Below the pieces are notes generated by a model, which worked only from the letters and a program-made list of their open reading frames with translations, did no database searches and was not told the DNA's origin. The position numbers and the translations under genes are program-made. Positions 15,001 to 30,000 of a stretch of DNA of 64,000 bases are shown here, one piece after another (positions within the stretch are counted from its first letter, which is position 1; each line of letters starts with the position of its first letter). This stretch comes from Membranipora membranacea. Its lineage: Eukaryota > Bryozoa > Gymnolaemata > Cheilostomatida > Membraniporidae. The stretch spans positions 11,718,001 through 11,782,000 of the forward strand of contig OU612073.1 of NCBI GenBank assembly GCA_914767715.1, in the 5' to 3' direction.

Positions 15001-18000
15001 TTACTACTGCTGGCATTATCCTTGCTACAAAATAGAGTAAAAAATCTTTAATAACATTATTCACTTTATCTCAGGAATTGTCGGGACAATTTTGATCTGA
15101 TAATGTGAAACTATAACATAACTTTGGCGTATACATGATTTACCTTTATTTAAACTAACAGATTTGTGAGTGTATGATTCGTCATGATGATAGTGAAAAG
15201 TAACCTATCCTCTCCTTTTAACACTCTTTCATTTTTGGGATTTCGACTAGGGATGTCAACTTGCAATGCTACATAACACGTTGGTACCAAACAGGAAATC
15301 ACATTTGCTGGATTTCTCACTGTGCAAAACCAGATCAAAATAAAACGTATAACATGCTTGTCTATTTCATAGCTCATCTCATAAAGCATAAGGTTTTATT
15401 GAACTTGAATTCTTGAGAGGGAGAAAGTGACCTATACTAGTTTTGCTCAATGTTGGATAAAGTGGCTCTTGCGTTGATTGAGCACAAATATTGCCACATT
15501 AATTTGTTAAAGAGGTTCTAATAAAATCTATCAATGATTGTCACAGAATAAGATTCGGAAAATATTTGCAGCAAATTGCCTCTATAGGTATATAACTACT
15601 ATAGGTATACAACATAACTTTTTTTTTTCAGTTTGTCAGATTTCTCAAAATTTTTATGTACCTGATTAGTAACCAGTTGACAGTGTTGATGATGACAGAG
15701 CTGATGGTCTCTGTGAGATGAAGCTGACAGCAATGTAATGATGACATCATCTCCGGCAGCAGGTCAGCGATGAAGTGGAGATAACTCACACATCGCTGTC
15801 TCAGCTGGTATACATGTTTACCTGATGTAAGATAAGCAGCCAGGCGACAGTGGAGAGCAGTAACTGCTGACTGTAAAATAAAATAATGGGTGTCTATGAT
15901 AACTTAGAGGCAGTGGCGTATATTAGCACTCACGGCCCACGGATTTCCGTGAGTGACTGAATAGCTCAGTGTGTAGAGTGTCTGCTTTATAATCACTGTA
16001 AATCAGAATGTTGTGGGTTCGAATCCCATTTAGGTCTGGTTTTTTTCAAAATTTTTCCGCTATCTTCTACTGCTATTGAGTTGTTTTCTGAAAGTACCCA
16101 ACAGCTCAGTGAGCTATTGAAATACCTCTCTGCTTGCACTATTTTGCTACCGATATGCAAAAATTTCCGTGGTGGGAGGGCGCTTAAGCGCCCCTCACAC
16201 ACCCTCCCCGCCACGCCTACGGCGTGTGGATCGGGCTGCGCCCGATCATTATGCTCATCTCTAAAAAGTCAGTGAGTGAAAATTTTTAGAATATACGCCC
16301 CTGCTTAGAGGAGTAACCATTATCTATTATGTGGGAGGATCTAATATTAGCTAGAGCTCAGGGGTTTGGATGTCGAATAAAGGTTAGCAAGCCAATATTT
16401 ACAATATATCTAACATGTGTGAAATAGTGAGTCTTCACTCCTGCAAATACTTTGTAAATCTAGCCAACTTGTAAGCCAGCTTAGGATATATGTATATATA
16501 TCATGGTGGCACAACTACAATTTGGTGCATAAGGAGTGATTGACTAGAACAAGTATGATCCCTCTGTGGTGGCGGAGGGATATTGCAAATGGTTGGTATC
16601 GATACCAACCATTTGCAATATCCCTCCGCCACCACAAAGGGATCATACTTGTTCTAGTGATGGACTGGGTTAAACAAGACCTACAATGTCTTTGCTGGTC
16701 AGGATGATTGCAGCATGAATCATTTAAAAAAATACCGCATTAGAAAACCATGTGGAAAACGAATTTTAAGGATTATAATTAACTCACAGGGTCAGTAGCT
16801 AACATGGCTATGAGTGAGGTACCGGTTATACCCTTCTTATTGAACATTTTCAGTAGATAATCCAGTGTTGTCGTGACATTTGACTTCTGGTAAAAAGGAG
16901 GACTTGGCTGTGGTTCACTAAAATAGAAAATCTTAGGAATAAGATCAGTAGGCCAGTAAGATATTTCATTGCGTCACCGTGGGATTTGTGAGTTTGTGTG
17001 TTTCCAGCCCTTTGCCTATGCAGGTGACAAATATATTTCAAAACAGTATATCCTCATAAGCAATCAAGTATAATCATCCATGAGCATGACTTACCTGGGC
17101 ATAACGAACAATAATAACAATAAAATATAAGACTAATGGAAAATCAAATGGGCATGAATTTAAGTTGAATAGTTATGATTAGGAGTAATCCTACAGACAT
17201 ACCTAATTGAACATACATGTCAAGGGGCAGAAATGTTCCTATAATATTTTGAGTATATATGAGTTGGTGCAAACATACCTGGGATATTCATCTGAGTAAT
17301 CCCATGTGGAAGAGTACATAGAGTACAGGGTTTCAGCTAGCTTCTCCCTGAATGACTGAATGATCTACAATCAAAACTCTGTTGTGTTATAAGATCATAC
17401 TGGATTCAACTGGATAAGCCTGATCAAGGCAGGTCAAAGATGGGACAACTCTAAAATATTGTGGTTAAATTATCAATAAGAGAGCACAACTTTTTATTTA
17501 TCTTTCAGATTCACAAGTTTGTTTACAATTAGCACTATGGAGATTTATGAGGGCAGCATAAAAACCAGAGTTGGTTCGGATATATAGTTAGCCTTAATTT
17601 TTTGCGGCAATTTCATCCTGTTGTCGGTATGTGATGTTGAGGAGAACACAAATTAGTTACAGGAAATCGAATTTGACAAAATGTATTCTGACACCTCCTA
17701 AACATAGTTTCAATGGCAAGCTCTTACTCCTACTCAGAGATCAATAAAATTCTGTCATCATCATCATTGTGTCAGGGAAAGAGAAACAACTCACCAGAAT
17801 ATTTTGTTCAGAGAGGATATTAGTACATTTCTCCAGTATTCTCTTATTATCTCTCAGAGCGGGAGAGCTGTTAGCTATAGCAGGGAGAAGGTGTAGTAGT
17901 ATTGTATGCATATGAGTAGTAAGGATAACATGTGGCTCTTCTCCAGTGATGTCACAAAGCTCCGCCCATAAGAGGTCTTTAGAAATCACACGCGCAACAA

Positions 18001-21000
18001 ACATATCCATGTTATCTCTGTTGAAGAAAGAATAATTGTCAACTATTACATCAGCATTGAATATCGAGTGCTTGAGATCAAGCTCTATGATCAATTTAGC
18101 CAGAATGTCTATAGGAACTTCAATCTGCTTCAACATACAAACACCAATCAGCAAAGGGACTGAGACTAAAACCTACCAAAGGAGCATGCTAGATTGTTTT
18201 ATTTTCTCAAGCATGGTCTTATTGGCAATTTGTTGTTTTTTTGTTGTTTGATTGATCCAATGAAATCATGAGCGCTGGTGAAGGCAGCTATTAGAAATGG
18301 AAAGTACAAACCTGTAGAACTTGGTAAGATCCTTGTAGCCAACTAGCTCTATAGGGAATGTAGATAGTTTATAATCCATGTTCACCCACTCATGTACAAT
18401 AAACTCCAGGTTCAGCATACACATCTCAGCTACTGAACTGTAAACTGTTCTTGTCACTATACTTGTCAAAACCTAAGAGGGATAAAAATAGTTGAGCTAT
18501 GGGCGCTTTGTAGATTGTCTGTATGTCAAAATCATATAAAACTTGGGGATCGTAAGTAAATGAGAACACAGACAAACCTAAATCTTTTAAAGCCAGCGGT
18601 TGGATTTCGCAATATTATGTGCATCAATGCACATGAAGGTAGACAATATTTATATTCAGTACATTTACATTCAATAATGTGTTAGAGTGTTTTTTTTGAG
18701 GAAATGGCAACATGCATATTGATGGGCATTCGAAGTACATCATGTTAACAACACTCCCGATGCAATGCAATGCAAGAACTTCCAGATATATCAAGTCATC
18801 ATCTCACTGTGGGGCTGTCGGGGGCAAAGGTCTGGAGGGCTCAGACCACGGTTAATATTGACATGAGCTAACAGGGAATGATAACTCATAGAGTAATGCA
18901 TCATTGGATACCTGGTTTTTCTCAAATTATTAGACATCTACTAACTACTACTTACGTTCTTGATGTGGGATAAGTTGATGTGTTGGTTTGCATCATCTAG
19001 GAACAAGAAAAGAGCACACAGTGATTTCTTAGAGCACGCTGGACTGCAGGTTATAATAGAACTGAACAGGGACATTATCGTGGCTGTTCTGGTCGCCTGC
19101 TCATCAAACTGCTCCAAATCAGCCATCCATTCCTGAAAATAACAATACGGTAACTGGTGATTCAAAGACCTAATTATCGAAGAATAATATAAGCGTATGT
19201 AAATGGTCAAGTTTGTTATTAGCTTTGTGTGACGTGCAAGATTGATATGTTACAATGCTGCACCTCACGACTATGGACCGTATTGGCCTTCATTTAGGAA
19301 AAATCTTCTATGATAATTATAACATCCCGCATACTGGAGTTGGATTCAATTTGCTATAATTTGGAGTTGCTCCCTAGGTGGCGTACTAGCAGGACAGGAG
19401 CGACACAAAAATTCCGAAAAACTAGACCAAGCATTGTTACTTACAGGTACTTTGGACATCTTTTGTATCTCAGAATAGACTTTGTTGAAGCTAGCTTGCT
19501 GTTCATTGCTCGATGCAGGTTCTTGATTTCCGTGGCTTAGTCGCGTAAATAGCCTGTTTTTGAAGCAAGAATTTCTTTTCAATAGACAAAATAACAATAC
19601 ACAATCAAAATGCATTTTTATTGTCTCATCGGACCTGCAGCATTCTCAATAGATGGATCTACATGCATGTACATAATACAAAGACATTGAAGTTGTTAGG
19701 ATTGCCTTATCTTGACTCCCAAAATACCACCAAGAAAAAGGATGCAGACATGATTAAAGGATGCACTAACACATGGGCATGATATGAGGCCTCTGAGTAC
19801 TATGGGTACCCGTACCTGTACTCTGATAATACAATCATGTTGTATTATTCCACGTTGAAGACAGGACGAGACAAGAGGTAGTACTTTGATGTACTTACAC
19901 ATGGACATGACATAAGGTGGTACTTACACATGGATATGTTTTACAGCGTGCTGCCTTACAGAGTAATGCCTATCAAGTAAAGATTTGGTCAGATACAGAT
20001 AGGGATCTAAACTAACAGTCCCCATTCGACCTGCTGCTAGTCTCCAAGCCTCCTCTTTACCAGTCTACATTAACGATAAATATTGAAATGATCATTATGA
20101 TGATCATAATGATGACTGTCTGAGTGGCAATGATGAGGAATGATCTTTTACTGAGCGTTGCTTCGAACATCGCTGCCAGCACAACAAACAGCATACATTT
20201 ATAACCATTGTCCAATTGTCCTTTTTTTCTTTTTCAATGCACTTATAGACTAGTCTATTATACTTTCAATAATGAAATGTTTTCCATAGGTTTCCAACAA
20301 AATAATGTGGTTAATGAAAGAAAGGTATAACTGCTATTGGAATGGAAATAGTCTTTTCATTGCAGCATTATTTTAGCTGTATATCAAAAGGACCAATGTT
20401 ATTTCAATCAAAGTTGTGGTGGAAGATTGTGGTGGAAGATTGTGGTGGAAGATTGTGGTGGAAGATTGTGGTGGAAGATTGTGTGAGCCTTTTCAATAGA
20501 AATTTTACTCACCTGGATAAGCTGGGATAGACATGTGATCAGAGATATTCTATAGTTTACATCACAGAGAGGAATCAGGGTAAAACTCCCATCATCTTCT
20601 TCCATCTTATCAAACAACTGACTCCTGTGCGAAGACAGAACTGAAGACTTAGGCAAAAGTTAAAAAAGATACATGATTACTATTGTATGTGTGTGTCTCA
20701 ATCTACTACCGAGTGGGAATTCAACATTAATATTGCACCAAGTAATCACAGTAAAACCATAGTTATATTCATATACACACAAGATATCATTTATTTTTTG
20801 AGTATAAACACTGGCTACATATCTCAGGCAATCATAAGCCTCACAACATCCAAGAAAGCTGACCAAGCCATAATATTTTTTTATAAACTCAGCTCTGTTT
20901 TGTTCCAACAGCGCCAATCGGAATTCATGATATGATGGATTATGCAGTACAGCAAAAGCCCAATTGGGACTGTTTGAGCTCTTAGTCATGATGAGGTAAA

Positions 21001-24000
21001 GATGGTGATGTAATGTTCTTGAAACAGAAATGAGATTCGAATTCCGGAGCAAACAGTGTTGACACATAGTACGGGATTCATGGTAACTCACACAAGCCCA
21101 TTGATGATGTAGAAAATCTTAGAGCCTAGATCATCTCTATCATCATCAGATAATTCCGTAGAGTCGCTGACTTTGGGTATAAGCTTGGTCAGCATGTCAA
21201 GACTAGCCACGCCCATCTGAGGATCACTGTGATATTTCTCTATCAACTCTCTGTCAGATAGTAAAAGTATGAGCTAAGACAATCTGCATTATTTTATATG
21301 TGAAGAAGTGTAATTATACTAAGAGAAAAAAAGTGCAAGGGAGTTATTTTCTCTCACCTGTACTCTGTACTCTTGTGAGATATAGAACAGTACCTGTTTG
21401 GTAATATAGTAGAACGATCTTAGATTCTGCCCATGCGACTTTGAATACTATCATAACTACTAATAATATAGTATAAGGCATAAGCAGTGTCCTCCAAATT
21501 CATGCAAGTTTGAGCACCTTCCCTCTACGTTGGTTAATATCTCCCTGATAGTTTTCTTTGTAGCTTACCTTGAGTAGAATAACAGGTGAGTAAATGTCAC
21601 ATGATTAGCAGATGTCCATCGCTCCACTACTGTGCTGATAACCTCCTGAGCTATGAGGGAGCTGGATAGAGAGCCTCCTATACCCAGTCTTGGTAACAGG
21701 TCGGTGATGTCACTGTATGAAGCCACTGTGGAGGTGTATACTAAGCACTTCAATGAGTAAAGCATATCCTGTTCCGAGGGCTTTAGTGTGCTTGATGATT
21801 GGAATGTATCTATGAAATATAAATGTAGTAAATAATTTTAATCAATTAATGCACCTTGACAGGCCTCTCATTGCACTGTTTCACAAGCCAGGAAGTGATA
21901 AGATGATCTTTTAATCTGGAAACCAGATAAGCGTTGCAGATCACCAGAACCTAACATACTTCTGCGAGTCGCATATTTATCTTTGGTCAGCCTTGACAGC
22001 TAATGGGTTGAAAGTATTTGCATTAACAGGTTTTTTGGGATGGAATGAATATTCAACATCGTAAATTCCTCATTATCTCAAAATCAATTTTGTACAAAAA
22101 TTTCCTTATTCAAATTTTATGATAGTCAAATTTTATGACTATAATCAAATAGAATGAAAAAAAAATAATAATAATTATGATAATAAAAAAAACAATAAAA
22201 AAATCAAATTAAATCAATTCAAATAAAAATCAAATAAATAAAATTAAAATCAAACATAAAATAATAACATTTCTTGATTATGAGCATCAAGTTGACTAAT
22301 TCATATTTGCACTCACCTTGACTTTCCCCACTGCCGTTGACATCTGGTACATCAGGTACTACAAAATCATCATCCTCATCAAACATAGAACCACTTTTCG
22401 ATGAGGACACAGAGGTACGACCATTACTAGTGCTATTAGAGGACTGACTAGAGCTTCCATCTAGCACCTACAATACAAGGAAAAAGGATTGCTGTGAGAA
22501 ATGATGGCATTGAACCTGCATATTTTAACAGCGACTATATGAGCGGACAACTATGTACATGACAAAACTTAGAGGGACTACTCACTAATTATGTCCAGAT
22601 GGATCATTTGCCATCATGGTGTGGCCGTGTTACATTTAATATAAATCTAAATTGTTTTAATTTAAATAAAGTAAAAACGTAACCTAGGCAAGGGCCAAAT
22701 TTTATCATCATATTACCCTCCTCTTCCTGACAAGACTTTGCTCATCACAAAGTTGAGTTGCACGGCATTGAGTTATAACTCTTGCCAATCATAATAGGTA
22801 ACTTCGCGCCCTTGGTATCAATATTAAATAATAATTAATTATAATCATTTTCATGGGGAAATCCAACTGAATAGATTTTATGATTAGGTATACGGTTTTT
22901 CAATGATATTGACATGAAACTTAGAATTATCTCGTCATTGGTGCAAGGGAGACAACTTGAATTCAAGTTGGATTCAGTTGGATTTCCCCATGAAAATGAT
23001 TATAATTAATGATTATTTAATATAGATACCAAGGTCGCGAAGTTACCTATTGATGCAAATAATAGCAACTTTAATACGGCTATGAGAAAATGTTTGCATC
23101 TGGACGAAGAATAAAACATTGAACAACCAAATCACCAGACCACATACCTTGTTGATGAATGCAATGAGTGCAAGGCGTAGACTTGGTACCTTCTCACACA
23201 AGTAAACCACTGAACTCATGTTAGATAAGATATCCACCAGCCTTGATAAGTAGGGTCTCTCAGCTGACAGGGAGCACAGGCTTAGACTCCCAATGATCTT
23301 AGCCATCAAATCATTGCACAATGCCTGTATTACAAAAAAAGAAGAGTTAGAACATTACAAAAACTGCACTGGTACATCCAACTCCTTCATGCATATCTAA
23401 ATAAAATTTGACCCAGTTTCCTGCATTCGGTTTCGCTCCGTCTTAGCTTATCAGCTTACAGTAAAGGGGGAGCGACTCAAATACAAAGAAACTGGATCAT
23501 ACTTGGTCTAGTACATCTCCTGGCGCAGAGTGGGTATCAGGGGTGTAAATTTTCTGCTTTGGCCCTCACAGCGTCTCAGTATGACCACCATGCTCCATAA
23601 ATGTATTCAATTAGACCAAATTCGTAATCAAAGTCAGCAGTGCATACATACATATGTCATACTCTAGAGAAGAGAAGTACTCACGCATGCTTAAGCTTAA
23701 AAGTAGCGAATTTTATCATTAGCCAACATTTACTCATCATTTTTGCATGTACTCCTACCTAGGCCAATGACAATTGGCCCTAGCAAATATCAAACCATCC
23801 CAAAATTAAATTAAATTCCAACTAATATTATGAATCCTCGAGAGTGTGAACATTTCCACCACATTATACTGTCTTATATTGAAACAAGTCTCATATCTAA
23901 CTACATACTATTGCACTGGATAGGAGAATAGATTTATCAGATGCCGGCTGAGTTTTCACAAAAAAGCAGTCGGTCATTTCTACTATCCACAAACTGTCCT

Positions 24001-27000
24001 GGATATAGTTCATCTACAATAACAGTTATAAATTATCACTATGTGAAGCATGCTTCAAATCTAACACATCAAATCTAATCACTGACAGTGGAAAGTATTG
24101 GCTCCAAGTCACCACAAACAAGAAGGTAATGCATGCTGAACACAATCACACTGCCACACCCAGTCTCGGATACATAAAACAGATGGGTCCGCTCTTATTG
24201 GGGATTCCCACAAACTGCATTGTGGGTAACTTATTGACATGCCCTATTGAATCAATATTAAGAATAGGGGCCTAAGCGGACTCGAATACACAAAACAGAT
24301 GGGTCTGATCTCATTGGGAATTCCGATAAATTGCATTGTGGGATACTTATTAACAAGTCTCCGGGATACTTATTTATGAAACAAGTCACCGGCCTTTATA
24401 AACAGCTCATCAGTATGACATGGAATAGAATCTTGATAAAGGCAATTGAATCTCTCGCCAATCCATACAGATTTTTTATATACTACATATATTTTTAGTA
24501 GTATATTTTAATATAGCTATATTTTAATATACTCCATATAAAAATAAAACACTCTCTAAACAAACCTTGAATTCTGTGTCAGTGTTGAGGAGACTTCTAC
24601 TCATGTCCAATCTGTCTTGTAGACTTAGCTCTACCTTGCCTAGTATCTGCTTGAGAAGGGAGAGGGCTTGTTTTGACTCATAGGAAGGGCCCGCTTCGGG
24701 TTGGGCAAGGAACATCATAGAATTGTACGCTGCCTTGATCTTCTCCACATCATTACACTTTGCTGCTGTGGGATCAGTTGGATGGAGTGGTTCTACAAAA
24801 TATAATGAGATAACTTCTGAGTAAGTAAATAATTGTATTACGAAGCAGACACGATTATCATAGGAATCCAGAATATAGGAAAATATACGTTGAAGTGATA
24901 ATATTGTTTGAATGGGAATGGATTTAAAAAAGCGTGTTGTAAGCAATGAAGATTAGATCAGGATTGATCAAACTTGCTAGCACTCTGGGTAATTCCCATT
25001 CTACCCTTGAGTCTCCGTCGGCTTGAAGGGGCCAACTCTAAATTCAGAATCAGTTGATCATTCATATGGTATAAATAGAGGCTTTGAGGGAGATTTCAGT
25101 CTTTAAACCATAGACCATAGTCTATGCTTAAAACTTATGAGAATTGGAAAACAAGCAGACTTGGTAAAAGGTAAAAGCCTATCACCTAGAAAACACATGA
25201 CCAAATCCCCATTGAATTATTGAGAACATGGAAAGTCTACATTGATATATGATATAAGTTTCCCATGGCCATAGTATATTCATTTAGCTTATTAATCTCC
25301 CCCTACCCTCAGTGTGAGTCGCCAGGTATACTTTTTTAACTGGATCTTTCATCGAGGTTGGAAGAGGTATTTCGGTACCACAAAGCGGTTTAACTTAACA
25401 GTGTCAAAGATTACACCTCAATCAGCTTAAAAGAATGATAAACAATAATTTCTCTGAATCTTTCTTTCTGTATTAAATGCCATAAGTATTCTGTTATGAA
25501 TAGCCTTCTTTTGATGCCATAAAATACCAGGTGGTTTATAAAACAGGTTCGTCTCAAACATGATATAAAAGGTATTTCCAATGTACAATCCGAGATTTCA
25601 AGACAAAATGTGTCCAGAATACAATCCCTCCAGCATTAAGTTCGAATACAGAGATTTCCTCTCTGATTATAAACCAACTCTCTTGTAGGAGTGTGGGAAG
25701 GTGCTGCAGTAGCACCTCAACACTCGCAACCTCTTGACCCTAGAAGGCCTCGAAAACTCATGAATAGAGCCCTGTACTCTCAAAATCTAAAACCATACCA
25801 AGGCTTGGGAGATCTTTATCTTACCTTTACAGATGAGAGCAGCTATTATACCTCCATATAGATCAGGTGTGACATCACTACATGCTGATATTACCTTACA
25901 GTAACCCTCATCATCACTAAGTGACTCCACAAGCTGGTCACATACCCATAAGTGCTGCCATAATTCTGTACTCTATATATAAACAGGACACAATGAGTGG
26001 TATACAAGAGACAATAGACTAATAATAATCAGTTTTGCTGAGGTCGTTCCCAATATCAATCCCTCTGGAATGCCACCTGTTCTGACAATTATTGGGACAC
26101 TTAACAGGAGTGGCCCATAGGTCCACTTGGATTAATAACTTGTAGTGCGTGGATTAAAGACGCAATAGTCGATTAAATTATCAATTTTATGAAACATTTA
26201 TGAGTATATGTGTCGTAGAAAAATACTCAGATAGTGTGATAGCTTGTAAAATGCATGATCAAACAAACACCTAGAAGTACAGATGAGAAATTGAACTATT
26301 GGTAACAGGCTGGGTGAGTTTCGTGCAAGTTAAGGGTCGATTTTGGCATACACCATATAAACCAGGCTAGGTACACGATTTACTTGGTAATTTGAAGATA
26401 CCTGGTAAGTTTTAGCTGATGGCGAAAACTCCAGTTCTGTCTGAGTGAGGACAGGGAACATTCCAAGCTGGTGCATCGAAAGGAAGTGCTGTAACCATGT
26501 TAGAGAGTGAGAGGATACAGGAGACTTAACACTCTGCCGTACAAGTCTGTTAAATAATCATAAAAGAATGAAAGGACAGATTGTTAACAAGTATCAATGG
26601 CCAGGACTACCATGTATGCCTGGTAATGTTTGCTATCTTTCAGAATTTGAAAGCTTCAATGCAGCTAAAAATCGTGATGGTTATCAGTATCAGCTATGAT
26701 CAGTATTCACTATGATCATTAAGTCATGGCTTTTGATTAGGCACGGGCCAGTACATTTGATAAAGACCTATCTAATGTGCCACAATCAATTATATATGAA
26801 AGGATGTGTCTGAAATCCTTCCCAAAAGAGGGACCGAGGAAGAGGGGGGTGGAGATCACCCGTCCCATAACTAAAGATTATTACCTGACTAGCAGTGATT
26901 TATCTGTGAGTTTTCCCATCTTCAGTAGATGTGTTAGTAGACCAAAGTAATCTGTTTGATTCCGCTCCACCATACTAGAAAAAATCAAGGCAACAATAAA

Positions 27001-30000
27001 AAGTTGGTAAATGAAAAAGATGCTAAGTATGGAATTTGTTGTTTTGATTTGCTGTTGTGATCTTTTACAAGTTGTCTATTGAGCAGGTTTCAGAGTTGAA
27101 TATGAATGCTGAAAGTCATGATTTGTACTTCTCTCTCTTTATCAAAACGATTACATTAAAAGACAATCTTGCTCTATCTATATTAATTGTGAACAATCAC
27201 TATGGTTTCCCTCGTCGGGGGGCCATCGGGCGAGGGGCAAAAGTCTGGGGGGCTCAGACTATGGTTGAAGTGATGCTCATGTTAATTATGGAAAGATTTG
27301 TTACAAGGAGCCAAAATGAGTATTATCCTGATACTTGTAACATCAGACATTCTGGTATTCTTACTTTGCAGCGCCAGGACGAAACGACATAGAACGAAGT
27401 CATAAATCTTGCCGAGACAAGTCATGGCTATTTTCTATGCAGCTTAGACAAGCCATGTCACATGTTCACCAAGGTCAAGCCAATTTCACAAAGGAAAGTC
27501 AAGCCTTGACTTGCAACTTGACTTTGAATGACTACAGGGTGCATTTATTCCAGCTGCGTTTACATTGGGCCGTCTTTTGGCCCAGTCTTGAGTCTGACCG
27601 ACAAATTACTTAAGACGGAGGCTGAGACTGTGTAGTGTGAATGAAAAAAACGGTTGACTGACCTTGTCTGACCGGCTTTTAAGACGTTGTCTGGCAATTC
27701 GAGCAGTGCTCGTTTTGCAGTCTCAAGACTGCCCGTCTTAACACAAATTCCTAATTTAGCGATCACAATACTGCCCTTTGTTCTATCACTCACATTTATT
27801 TTCTGTTTACATTACTCTGAGACTGACATTGGCTAAGCCGGTGCTATGTAAACACATGCCAGTCTCAGACTCTGACTCAGACTTGGGGTTAAAGACTGCT
27901 CAGTCTTGAGTTGGTGGCCAGCTGACGGAGACGGCCTAATGTAAACACAGCTTTACTCTTATTTAGTTGTTTTGACCCACTTACTTGACAGACAGTGCAA
28001 TGACTCGTTTCCACCTTACTTCACACTCAGAACTGGATGTCAGCTCTACTCTTGATGCTAGAGCAGCGAAGCATAACTGTATTTCAGATAGAACAAACAC
28101 TCTGTAAAAGAGAGAAAGTGTAAGTTGTCATTAAAAGGAGACAGTTGACATACAAGGATCGATGTAATGCTAAACAAATAAAATAAATAAAATATTATAT
28201 TTTTCAGCATTGCATCAATCTTTGGCAATACATTAATTTTAAATCACTGTTCTTTGGAATGTGACATGTACATGTGGTACATGTGGTCGCTGCGTATACC
28301 TTTTTTTCTGCATGTAAGTATGTACAATGAATATGGACACTAGCATATTGGTACACAGTTACTCGTTCAATCTAAACATATAAGTATAGTGACTTGGAAG
28401 TGAGGAAACCTTTTAATTTTCTGTAGACAAAAACTTTATACAGACCACTGTGCCAGGTCTTCTTGATTTTTGGCACATAGACAATTAAATTGATGGCTGT
28501 AGTGTTAACTGACGGATTTGCAAATTTCACAGCCATGAATGTAAAAAAAATCCTCAAGGGTATGAGTGCAATAGTAAGAACAAAGGATAGTAGTCTCTGC
28601 TGGCATGACCATGCGGAGCATTCAATTTTTGAGGGTACCAACAATTAACACAATTTTTACAATCAGAATTGTCTCTTGATTATGAAAAGTAGATTGAATT
28701 GGTTCATAAATTTGATAAAAGAGAGGAATGTACTGCAATTTCTCAAAACCTCCAGTCAGTTCCAAACTTCATACCCACCTCTTGATGGTAGATAGGAGCT
28801 GGATCATAACATCTAATATATCAGTCAGCTTCTCGACATCGAGGGCTGGTGTGTCTTTGTTTTCTATGATACACTTCTTCACTCGAATCCTGATAAATAA
28901 AATCGTAGCAGCATATTTACAACCTGTTTATAATGATGCATTGACAATTTATTTCTCGATTGTCGAAAATTCGGTTGACAGAACCAAACACTGGTCAATC
29001 AGTTTGAATCGTCAACTTTAAGATTTAAATGATTTTTTTTTGCAGGTTACTAATTCCATATCGAACAGCAACACTTCAATATTCTCTTCAGTCAAAAACA
29101 TGAAACATGAAACAAAGAATGAAATCAGGGATTCACATAAAATGAACCGGTGATAAATATTCTGGTCTAGCAATTACCGCGTACAACATTTGGGGCTCAT
29201 AAGAAACTGAACATTCTTGACATAATACCAGATTTTGACATGATATCTCCTAAGCGAAACGATTCCGCCATGCTGAAGCACCAGTGCCTATGATTTGTCG
29301 CAGGGGAGCTGTATTGTGGTAGCACTATGTCACTATGTCACTGTATACCCAAGCTATTCATATGCTAACAGTGACATGTTACCTAGATCAAGGAGTTACT
29401 TGGATGAGCAACTTCCAACTCCTAGCCTAGGTCAAGTTTGCTTCAGTTTGCCTGCATTCAAGTTTGCTCCCCCTCTATTGCTAGCGTTGTCACGCGGCCA
29501 TGGGTTTTAGTATTTGGTCAAACAAACCAAGACCTGTGTCTGCGTGACAAGGCTATTCTATTGCCGCTTATCAGTAGAGAGAGCACTCAGAATACAGTCA
29601 AATCAATTGAAACTTGCCCTACATCTTACCAGGCTATCTGTGTGTGGTGGTCCTGACATTCTGTAATATTAGACTGTAGAGATTCCCAGCCAGAAGTGAT
29701 TCTCCGACGTTTCGCTGGTTTAGCTGATCCCATCTGACTCTGCGAGGCAAGCTGTGATACTTCATACATCCTCTCTCCTTCGGGCAGCAGCTACAACATT
29801 GACAAAAACCATTAAGTTATATATGCTCCTAATATGCACTGCTTGTTTTTACAAGTTGTTTATGTAAGATCCAAGGACATTTGATATTAGGAAAGGAACC
29901 TTCGATTTCACTGACTACATAATGCATAGGATATAATAATGGCGTCAAACCATGTGACATGAGACATACTCAATGTTTAGATCAAGTTTGAACAAATCTG

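Noticed and set aside
15958-16030. Functional tRNA gene
   Set aside because: A and B boxes are present, but the arms do not pair into a cloverleaf and the unit is inside a repeat with its own terminal inverted repeats.
20414-20478. CRISPR-like array
   Set aside because: The units are 13 bases and contiguous with no spacers, in an animal intron; it is a minisatellite.
20660-21091. 143-codon minus-strand open frame
   Set aside because: It abuts ATM exon 21,092-21,250 but begins after that exon's GTGAG donor. It is intron sequence that happens to stay open.
24793-24946. N-terminal part of the minus-strand open frame over exon 24,566-24,792
   Set aside because: The acceptor TAG before 24,792 and phase with the upstream exon place the coding start inside the frame; the upstream residues are intronic.
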